The notes under the pieces: model-generated
Databases searched by the model: none
Seen by the model: the letters and a program-made list of their open reading frames with translations, nothing else
What the model was told of the DNA's origin: nothing
In this document: piece by piece, positions 57,810 through 64,000 of the stretch
Numbering within the stretch: the stretch's first letter is position 1
Layout of the letters: each line of letters starts with the position of its first letter
Translations under genes and position numbers: made by a program
Assembly: GCF_014229245.1 (NCBI RefSeq)
Contig: NZ_JAARZJ010000001.1
Coordinates: 124,001-188,000, forward strand
Length of the DNA stretch: 64,000 bases
Source: Listeria farberi
Lineage (GTDB): Bacteria; Bacillota; Bacilli; Lactobacillales; Listeriaceae
Reading direction: 5' to 3'

Positions 57810-58526
57810 ATGAGTGAACAAGTTAGAGTGCTTGTTGTGGATGATGAGGACCGGATACGACGCCTTCTTAAGATGTATCTTGAAAGAGAAAACTATCGAA
57901 TTGAAGAAGCTGGTGATGGTGACCAAGCATTAAACATGGCACTGAACAACAATTATGAAGTAATTCTGCTAGATTTAATGATGCCAGGTAAAGATGGTAT
58001 TGAAGTTTGTCGTGAATTAAGAGAGTTTAAATCTACACCAGTTGTTATGTTGACCGCGAAAGGTGAAGAAGCTAATCGTGTGCAAGGATTTGAAGTAGGT
58101 GCAGATGATTATATCGTTAAGCCATTTAGTCCACGGGAAGTAGTGCTACGAGTTAAAGCTGTTCTTCGGCGTGCAAAACAATCTTCTGATGAAACAGCTG
58201 GAAGTACACCAGGAGACATTATTACATTTCCGCATTTGAAAATTGATAATGAGGCGCATCGTGTTATTGTGGATGGAAAAGAAATCGGCCTAACACCAAA
58301 AGAATACGATTTACTTTATTATTTAGCTAAATCTCCAGATAAAGTTTTTGACCGTGAATCACTTTTAAAAGAAGTGTGGCGTTATGAATTCTTTGGTGAT
58401 TTGCGTACAATTGATACTCACGTAAAACGTCTTCGTGAAAAATTACATGATGTATCTGAGGACGCTGCTAGAATGATTGTTACTGTGTGGGGTCTTGGCT
58501 ATAAATTTGAAGTTCCAGAAGATTAA
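57810..58526 (+). CDS. resD: Response regulator ResD
   Basis: 238 residues, SD TAGGGG. OmpR-type: receiver domain with DDED (11-14), phosphorylated Asp55 in VILLDLMMPG, and conserved Lys in VKPFSPRE; the C-terminal winged helix includes KVFDRESLLKEVWRYEFFGDLRTIDTHVKRLREKL. In Bacillus it drives anaerobic and respiratory genes. The kinase follows after a 97-bp gap with a hairpin. Confidence 0.95.
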   Translation: MSEQVRVLVVDDEDRIRRLLKMYLERENYRIEEAGDGDQALNMALNNNYEVILLDLMMPGKDGIEVCRELREFKSTPVVMLTAKGEEANRVQGFEVGADDYIVKPFSPREVVLRVKAVLRRAKQSSDETAGSTPGDIITFPHLKIDNEAHRVIVDGKEIGLTPKEYDLLYYLAKSPDKVFDRESLLKEVWRYEFFGDLRTIDTHVKRLREKLHDVSEDAARMIVTVWGLGYKFEVPED

Positions 58527-58529
58527 TAA

Positions 58530-58604
58530 CGAATATTAAGATAGCGGGCAAAGACGTTTAATCGGCAAGTGTTATGCCGCACGTGCTTTGTTCGTTATTT
58601 TTTT
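58530..58604 (+). terminator. Possible attenuating hairpin between resD and resE
   Basis: CAAAGACGT near 58549 can pair with ACGTGCTTTG near 58581, with an inner GGC/GCC helix, followed by TTCGTTATTTTTTT. It may reduce resE transcription relative to resD. The fold was judged by eye. Confidence 0.45.
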
Positions 58605-58623
58605 GTGAAGTGAGGTGAGATAG

Positions 58624-60414
58624 ATGAAGATTTGGAATAGTATCGTTGGCAAAATATGGAGTACAATCATTTTATTATTGATTGGGATTTTAGTTATATC
58701 TGGATTCTTAGTGGCAATGATTTATGAAAAAAATAATATTGCTCATATTACAAAAGAATTAGAAGATACCACATCAAGTATTATCACAATTATGAAAGAA
58801 AACGATGAAGTTATTTCCACTAAAAATAATAATGATTCCGCACTGACATTACTTGATAATACGATGGGCGTCATTATTGAAGAAAACGGAAAAAATATTT
58901 ATCAATCTCAGTCTCCTGACACAATTTCTAGCGTATCTGCAAATAAACTTGTTCAAGATAAAACGTTAGATAAAGCCTTGGAAAAAGACAACAGTATTAC
59001 GATGAAGTATAATTTCAAAACAAAAGACAGCTCCTTACCTGTCGAAATTTCAGCGCAGAAGTTTGTTTTAAGTAATGGAGAATCGGGTGTTGTCTATGTT
59101 TATCAATCATACCATGATATTTTAAAAGTGAATCAAAAAACAGTGAGAACGCTTATTGTTTCGGGTATTATAGCTATCATTATTACTTCCATTTTATCCT
59201 TTGTCTTCTCATCTAGAATGGCCTTTCCTCTTCGTGAAATGAAAAAAATCGCTATAGCTGTATCAAAAGGGAATTTCGATAATCGTGTGCCAACTTACAC
59301 GCATGATGAAATAGGTGAACTGGGAGTAGCTTTTAATGATATGGCCAAACAATTAAAATATAATATTAGCGCCCTTCGTCAAGAAAAAGAGCAATTATCT
59401 AACATATTAGTAGGAATGGCGGATGGGGTAATTAAATTTAGTGTAGACAAAACAATTATTTTAAGTAATCCACCAGCAGAAGAATTTTTACATAATTGGT
59501 TTTTCTCGCCTGAAAATACAGAAAAAGTACTGATACCAACAGCTTTAAATAATTTATTGAATGACACATTAGAAAAGAAAGAATCGCAAGTGGGCGAAAT
59601 AACTTTTTCTGACCGGACGTATGTAGCAATTTTGACGTTGTTATATACAGGTGAGCATGTTCGAAGTATTGTTGCGGTTATTCGTGATATGACAGAAGAG
59701 AAGCAACTTGAGAAAATGAAGAGTGATTTTGTCAACAATGTGTCACATGAGCTTAGAACGCCTATTTCTATGCTTCAAGGATACAGTGAAGCAATTATCG
59801 ATGGAGTTGCTCAGTCGGATGAAGAAGTTCGGGAATTTGCACAAATTATTTATGACGAATCCCTTCGTATTGGTCGATTGGTTAATGATATGCTCGACCT
59901 TGCAAGAATGGAAGCCGGTTTTAATCAAATGGACAATCAAAAATTACTATTAGCTCCATTACTACGAAAAGTTATTGCTAATTTTGATGTGCTTGCAAAA
60001 GAAAACTTTGTAGAACTTGGTTTAGAACTGGAAACACCAGATCTAGAATATTCTTATGATCCCGACCGGATGGAGCAAGTATTAATTAATTTAATTATGA
60101 ATGCTATCCGTCATACCGGAAAAGAGGGGTATGCTGGAAAAGTTACTTTAAAACAAACTATTGACGAAACAAAAAATAATCTCGTCATTACAGTGTCTGA
60201 TAATGGTAGCGGGATTGCAGAAGAGGACATTCCCTACTTATTCGAGCGTTTCTATAAAGTAGACAAGGCGAGAAAACGCGGAAAAGCTGTAGGTACAGGA
60301 ATTGGTCTTGCAATTGTAAAAAATATCGTAGAAGCCCATAACGGCAAAATTTCTGTAGAAAGCGTATTGGGTAAAGGGTCAGACTTTATCATTACCTTGC
60401 CGCTATATAAATAG
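58624..60414 (+). CDS. resE: Sensor kinase ResE
   Basis: 596 residues. Two membrane helices (about 11-33 and 177-199) flank an extracytoplasmic domain; then HAMP (about 200-250), PAS-like region (about 255-365), and kinase core with His375 in NNVSHELRTPISML. Later boxes: NLIMNAIRHT, DNGSGI, FERFYKVDKARKR, GTGIGLAIVKNIVEAH. Senses respiratory or redox state and phosphorylates ResD. The next gene begins 15 bp later. Confidence 0.95.
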   Translation: MKIWNSIVGKIWSTIILLLIGILVISGFLVAMIYEKNNIAHITKELEDTTSSIITIMKENDEVISTKNNNDSALTLLDNTMGVIIEENGKNIYQSQSPDTISSVSANKLVQDKTLDKALEKDNSITMKYNFKTKDSSLPVEISAQKFVLSNGESGVVYVYQSYHDILKVNQKTVRTLIVSGIIAIIITSILSFVFSSRMAFPLREMKKIAIAVSKGNFDNRVPTYTHDEIGELGVAFNDMAKQLKYNISALRQEKEQLSNILVGMADGVIKFSVDKTIILSNPPAEEFLHNWFFSPENTEKVLIPTALNNLLNDTLEKKESQVGEITFSDRTYVAILTLLYTGEHVRSIVAVIRDMTEEKQLEKMKSDFVNNVSHELRTPISMLQGYSEAIIDGVAQSDEEVREFAQIIYDESLRIGRLVNDMLDLARMEAGFNQMDNQKLLLAPLLRKVIANFDVLAKENFVELGLELETPDLEYSYDPDRMEQVLINLIMNAIRHTGKEGYAGKVTLKQTIDETKNNLVITVSDNGSGIAEEDIPYLFERFYKVDKARKRGKAVGTGIGLAIVKNIVEAHNGKISVESVLGKGSDFIITLPLYK

Positions 60415-60429
60415 ATTGGAGCGAAAATC

Positions 60430-60948
60430 ATGGAAAAAAGACAAACAAAATATTGTAAAGAATCTTTAGTAATTAAAACTAGTCGGGTGTTTCCATCCGA
60501 TACAAATAATCATAATACACTCTTTGGTGGAAGATTAATGACTTATATTGATGATACTGCTTCTATCAGTGCATCTCGTCACTGTCGAACAGAAATTGTA
60601 ACAGCTTCGACAGATTCGGTGGATTTTTTAAAGCCAATTAAAAACGACCACTCTGTTTGCTTAGAGTCCTATGTGGCTTCAACAGGTAGAAGTTCGATGG
60701 AAATCTTCGTTAAAATCATTGCAGAAAATTTAAAAACAGGAGAACGCTATCTAGCAGCTACATCTTTTTTAACTTTTGTCGCGCTAGACAAAGATGGCAA
60801 AACGGTGGAAGTACCTCTAGTTGAACCAGAAACTGATGAACAAAAAAGAATCCATGCTGGGGCCGAAGCAAGAAGCATTGCCCGTAAAATTCGTTTAAAA
60901 GAAAACCAATCATTAGCGGAATCGTTGTCTACAAATATTCCTTGGTGA
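60430..60948 (+). CDS. Acyl-CoA thioesterase, hot-dog fold (YkhA-like)
   Basis: 172 residues. Thioesterase superfamily: TNNHNTLFGGRLMTYIDDTASISASRHC (about 20-47) holds the characteristic N/HNxxxGG and D of the BFIT/YciA group; later STGRSSMEIFVKIIAENLKTGERYLAATSFLTFVALD. Hydrolyses acyl-CoA esters; specificity unknown. Closely follows resE and could share its transcript. Confidence 0.9.
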   Translation: MEKRQTKYCKESLVIKTSRVFPSDTNNHNTLFGGRLMTYIDDTASISASRHCRTEIVTASTDSVDFLKPIKNDHSVCLESYVASTGRSSMEIFVKIIAENLKTGERYLAATSFLTFVALDKDGKTVEVPLVEPETDEQKRIHAGAEARSIARKIRLKENQSLAESLSTNIPW

Positions 60949-60986
60949 GTTAATAAAAACCAGCTGATTGGCTGGTTTTTATTAAC
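60949..60986 (+). terminator. Terminator after the thioesterase gene
   Basis: GTTAATAAAAACCAGC pairs perfectly with GCTGGTTTTTATTAAC (16 bp), loop TGATTG; the U-rich arm serves as the tract. Confidence 0.88.
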
Positions 60987-61081
60987 AAACAAAAGAAAGC
61001 GCTTACGTGAAAAAATATACAAAAGGACTTGCGAAAAAATTTTTTCATGGTAAAATAAAAATTGTAATAAAATATTCGTTC

Positions 61082-61196
61082 ATCTTCGGGGCAGGGTGCA
61101 ATTCCCGACCGGTGGTTAAAGTCCACGATCTGCTTTTTTAGCAGTTGACTCTGGTGTAATTCCAGGACCGACAGTATAGTCTGGATGGGAGAAGAT
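61082..61196 (+). ncRNA. FMN riboswitch (RFN element)
   Basis: The conserved core is present: GGGGCAGGGTGCAATTCCCG, ACCGGTGG, GTCCACGA, GACTCTGGTG, ATTCCAGGACCGACAGT and GGATGGGAGAAGA. ATCTTC (61082-61087) pairs with GAAGAT (61191-61196) as P1. It controls ribU by premature termination when FMN is abundant. Confidence 0.95.
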
Positions 61197-61293
61197 GTTG
61201 ACAGACCTTTTCGTTTGTCTTCACGAGCATGTGTTAGCAAGCTGTGATGCTTATTTGAGTATTTAGCGCTTGTTTATTAAATCACAAACTCTC

Positions 61294-61320
61294 CCTCAAC
61301 TTTTTTAGTTGAGGTTTTTT
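61294..61320 (+). terminator. Expression-platform terminator of the FMN riboswitch
   Basis: CCTCAACT pairs with AGTTGAGG followed by TTTTTT, about 100 bases after the aptamer and before the ribU SD. Confidence 0.85.
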
Positions 61321-61388
61321 ATTTGCTTGGGTTGCAATCGTCAAGTGATGTCACTCGCTTCTTGGTGAACATCAAGGGAGAAATGACA

Positions 61389-62000
61389 ATGAAGAATTAT
61401 TCAATGAAAGTTTTTGTAAGTGTAGCGGTTCTTGGCACTTTAGCATTTGTTTTAATGATGCTACAATTTCCGTTACTACCAAGTGCACCATTTTTAAAGC
61501 TTGATTTTAGTGATATTCCAGCTTTAATTGGTGGCTTATTATTCGGACCACTCGCGGTGATTTTAGTAGAATTAATTAAAAATGTCCTACTTTATATCGT
61601 GTCCGGTAGTCCAGTTGGAGTTCCGGTTGGAGAATTAGCCAATTTTATTAATGGTATTTTTTATGTATTACCGATTTATTATTTATTTCACTGGTTCCGC
61701 TCGACAAAAGGAATGGTGCTTTCAACAGCAGTTGGAACATTAGTAATGACAGGCGCAATGGTGGTATTTAATTATTTTGTATTATTACCATTTTATATTA
61801 AACTTGGTGGACTTCCAGCGGATACAGATGTTGCTTGGTTAGTCACTTATACGATTGTACCATTTAGCTTATTAAAAGGAGTCATCGTTAGTGCTGTATT
61901 CTTATTACTATACTCTAGACTTAAAAAATGGATTGCTAAAAATCAAACTGTGAAAGAACGTCGCAAATTTGAAAAAAGACAGCAAGAGATTAACCAATAG
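61389..62000 (+). CDS. ribU: Riboflavin ECF transporter S component
   Basis: 203 residues from ATG 61389, eight bases after GGGAG; ATG 61383 is too close. Six-helix S component: [46 protein letters not shown] is the riboflavin-binding signature, and the C-terminus is basic ([20 protein letters not shown]). It works with the shared energising module EcfT-EcfAA'. Regulated by the FMN riboswitch upstream. Confidence 0.95.
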   Translation: MKNYSMKVFVSVAVLGTLAFVLMMLQFPLLPSAPFLKLDFSDIPALIGGLLFGPLAVILVELIKNVLLYIVSGSPVGVPVGELANFINGIFYVLPIYYLFHWFRSTKGMVLSTAVGTLVMTGAMVVFNYFVLLPFYIKLGGLPADTDVAWLVTYTIVPFSLLKGVIVSAVFLLLYSRLKKWIAKNQTVKERRKFEKRQQEINQ

Positions 62001-62056
62001 CAATTACCCATAACTACCTAGAGTTTGTATCGCATAATGAAAATGAAAAAATTTAG

Positions 62057-62108
62057 ATTAGGCTACTAGTTTCCTTCAATTATAGGAAACTAGTAGCCTA
62101 ATTTTTTT
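62057..62108 (+). terminator. Terminator after ribU
   Basis: Perfect 19-bp stem (62057-62075 with 62084-62102), 8-base loop, T run. One of the strongest in the window. Confidence 0.93.
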
Positions 62109-62330
62109 ATAGTATTTTAATGTAATTATATATGACGATATATAACTTTTGTACATATAAAACACTTCCAATCGGCTTGTTGCATAAAACTAATGAAAAT
62201 GTGAGTAATCCGCTGGTATTTTTGGTTTCGCTAATAATAGTACTTACCACTCAAATGTGTCTTAAATGTGTCGGAAAAGTGTTTGAAGTGTGACGGATGT
62301 TTGAATGGAATTGCTGATAGTGCGGCTTTT

Positions 62331-62359
62331 TTGAACAAGATACCTTAAGTATATATACA
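62331..62359 (+). promoter_or_regulatory. Putative promoter of the surface-protein gene
   Basis: -35 TTGAAC (62331-62336), 17-bp spacer, -10 TATACA (62354-62359), about 80 bases before the start codon. The remainder of 62109-62330 shows no gene or recognisable element; it contains a run of GTGT-containing words at about 62250-62310. Confidence 0.45.
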
Positions 62360-62443
62360 GTATATGAAATCGTTTGTTACTATTTATTTGTGCCTTGGAG
62401 ATTCAAAAGACAACAACATCCAGAGAAGGAGAGAGTTATATAT

Positions 62444-64000
62444 ATGGTGAAATCATTAAACATTCGACGTTTATTTTTATTATTAATAACGAGTTTATTA
62501 ATAATCAGCCAGCTTAATTTAACATCTTTTCAAGCTTTTGCAGAAGAGCGAAATGAGGAGCCGCTTTCATATGAAGTCCAGAAAGAGCTTTCAGCTGACA
62601 AAAAAAGCGCTAAACTTAAAATAAAAGCAACTCCGTCTAACGAAGAAGTAAAAATTGTAAGTATTGAAACACCTGATAAGCAGATAACAGAGGGACAAGA
62701 AGCAGAATTCACTGCGGAAAAAAATGGTCCGATTGATTTTATTATCACTTATCAAGAAAAACAAGATGGGCAATATCAAGAAAATAAAACGTTTAAAGCG
62801 ACTTATGAAGTAAGCGAGATTTTAGTCGATGAAAATAAGACGGACGTTAACAAAAATCTTCTTAAGTCGAGTGAATCTAATGTTACCCTAGAAATTCCCG
62901 ACTATGATGGTAGTGCTTGGAAGAATGGAGAAATCAAAGAAGTTAATGTTACGGCATCATTTGATGACAATACTTCTGGTCAAAAGAAATTAAACTTTAC
63001 TCTGCCAGATGGCATGAGGTTTGTTTCTATTCCAGTTCCAAGCAACTATTCAGCGACAAATGATGTAGATACAGGAGTTTTGAATTATTTAAATACGGGC
63101 GACCCATTAGGGAGTGCGATTAGTTCAGTTTCTGTTCCAAGTAAAGAATCAACATACGGTAAAGCAACATATGGAACGGTTAGTTACACTTTAGAACCAG
63201 GTACAGAAAAGGTGAGTTTTAGTTTTTCTGTACGAGTTGATGCAGTAAAATATTATGGGACGACAGATATAAAATCACCAATTAAAGTAGAAACATTCGA
63301 GGGAGATGAGAGTACGCCAGTTGATTCAGCCCAACAAGCTATTCATGCTGAGGGGAGAAATGTAGTTGGTGCCGCAGAGCAAAGTCATGTAGAGACAATG
63401 TTTAGAAATTGGTATTCTACTGCGACTTTGTCAAGTGTGACAGCTAGTACAGATACAGAAGATTCTTTTAACTATACGAAGTGTTACTCTGTTGTAAATA
63501 GTATAGTTCAAGAAGATGGTCGTGGATCAAAATCTTTTGTTCCTAAACATGTCTCCGTAACTCTTTACTATCCAGAAGGAATGGAATACGTTGGAGTGGT
63601 AAATGAATCTAAGTCGTTATTGGAAAATACTGCTGATAGAACTATTACTCCCTATCCTGAAGAAAATAAAGTAGTAATTGATTGCAATCAGCAAAATTTT
63701 CCCAGCTCGCCAGGTACTATATATGCAGTAAAATATAAGGTGCCAAAGGGTACGAAAGCAGGTACTTATACCACTAATAAAGTGCCTCATGCAGTAATTA
63801 CAACTTATGACAATAATGTATTTGAAACAGATGCTCTAACAAATAACGTTAGCGATATGACAACTCTAGCTGAGAAAGATACTTGCACAGTCGTAGAAGA
63901 AACGGAGAATATTATGTCCGTTTTACCAAGAAATCATTATATAAACCCAGATAATGAATCATGGGGTGGACATGTTCAAATTAATAACAAAAACTCCGCT
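62444..64000 (+). CDS. Large secreted surface protein, 3' part outside window
   Basis: Open from ATG 62444 to the window end (519 codons, no stop). AGAAGGAGAG lies about 11 bases upstream. Signal peptide of 33 residues: MVKSLNIRRLFLLLITSLLI then a hydrophobic core to SFQAFA, with cleavage before EERNEE. The mature part is acidic, rich in Thr, Ser, Asn and Val, and predicted beta-rich, as in Listeria adhesin-like surface proteins. Three cysteines (347, 414, 481) are unusual for such a protein. Whether it ends in LPXTG, WxL or another anchor cannot be seen. Function unknown. Confidence 0.85.
   Translation, partial: MVKSLNIRRLFLLLITSLLIISQLNLTSFQAFAEERNEEPLSYEVQKELSADKKSAKLKIKATPSNEEVKIVSIETPDKQITEGQEAEFTAEKNGPIDFIITYQEKQDGQYQENKTFKATYEVSEILVDENKTDVNKNLLKSSESNVTLEIPDYDGSAWKNGEIKEVNVTASFDDNTSGQKKLNFTLPDGMRFVSIPVPSNYSATNDVDTGVLNYLNTGDPLGSAISSVSVPSKESTYGKATYGTVSYTLEPGTEKVSFSFSVRVDAVKYYGTTDIKSPIKVETFEGDESTPVDSAQQAIHAEGRNVVGAAEQSHVETMFRNWYSTATLSSVTASTDTEDSFNYTKCYSVVNSIVQEDGRGSKSFVPKHVSVTLYYPEGMEYVGVVNESKSLLENTADRTITPYPEENKVVIDCNQQNFPSSPGTIYAVKYKVPKGTKAGTYTTNKVPHAVITTYDNNVFETDALTNNVSDMTTLAEKDTCTVVEETENIMSVLPRNHYINPDNESWGGHVQINNKNSA

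Overview
The window is low-GC Firmicute DNA and almost certainly a chromosome segment of Listeria sensu stricto. Gene content and order (YesLMN-type kinase/regulator with an LplABC-type importer, alsS, a mannose-family PTS operon, deoR-deoC, pdp, alsD, the ilvDBNC-leuABCD-ilvA block, zwf, rnz, dinB, telA-xpaC, fhu, fur-xerD-deoB-pupG, lysA, scpAB-rluB-resDE, and an FMN riboswitch-ribU) match from memory the Listeria monocytogenes lmo2012-lmo1945 region, here read in the opposite direction. Some differences from that reference as I recall it (a surface-protein gene after ribU, nothing but a terminator between dinB and telA) leave the species open. I see no insertion sequences, CRISPR arrays, rRNA or tRNA genes.

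Layout. 1-7.4 kb: a DUF624 protein, a two-component system and a carbohydrate ABC importer (two permeases, one lipoprotein) without its own ATPase. 7.4-10.4 kb: catabolic acetolactate synthase, with three 22-bp tandem repeats upstream, and an aldo/keto reductase under a MerR-type promoter. 10.4-16.7 kb: two GntR regulators, a complete mannose-family PTS (IIB, IIC, IID, IIA) and two SIS-domain proteins, one resembling FrlB. This looks like an operon for uptake and cleavage of a phosphorylated amino-sugar or Amadori compound. 16.7-21 kb: deoxynucleoside catabolism (deoR, deoC, a LacI regulator, pdp). 21-33.3 kb, minus strand: alsD, then the branched-chain amino acid operon ilvD-ilvB-ilvN-ilvC-leuA-leuB-leuC-leuD-ilvA. 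It is preceded by a promoter, a 13-codon leader peptide rich in Val/Ile/Thr/Leu codons, and an attenuator. 33.5-42.7 kb: small housekeeping and hypothetical genes, zwf, rnz, a LexA-controlled dinB, xpaC-telA and nudF. 42.8-45.2 kb: a drug-type ABC exporter operon ending in its TetR regulator, with twin operators at the promoter. 45.2-51 kb: iron acquisition (NAD(P)H reductase, fhuC divergent from fhuD-fhuB-fhuG, then fur) with several Fur boxes. 51-60.4 kb: xerD, deoB, pupG, lysA, scpA, scpB, rluB, resD, resE. 60.4-64 kb: a hot-dog thioesterase, FMN-riboswitch-controlled ribU, and the 5' part of a large secreted surface protein that runs off the window.

How it fits together. Pyruvate and branched-chain metabolism are represented twice: catabolic AlsS/AlsD (acetoin) and anabolic IlvB/IlvN. 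The alsS and alsD genes lie about 12 kb apart but share a TAACAGTTT motif upstream. Nucleoside salvage is also split: DeoR/DeoC/Pdp in one cluster, DeoB/PupG next to xerD. Regulation visible in the DNA includes ribosome-mediated attenuation, an FMN riboswitch, Fur, LexA, CcpA-like cre sites, a TetR operator pair and a MerR-type stretched promoter. Protein-family calls rest on reading motifs by eye; no database search was possible.
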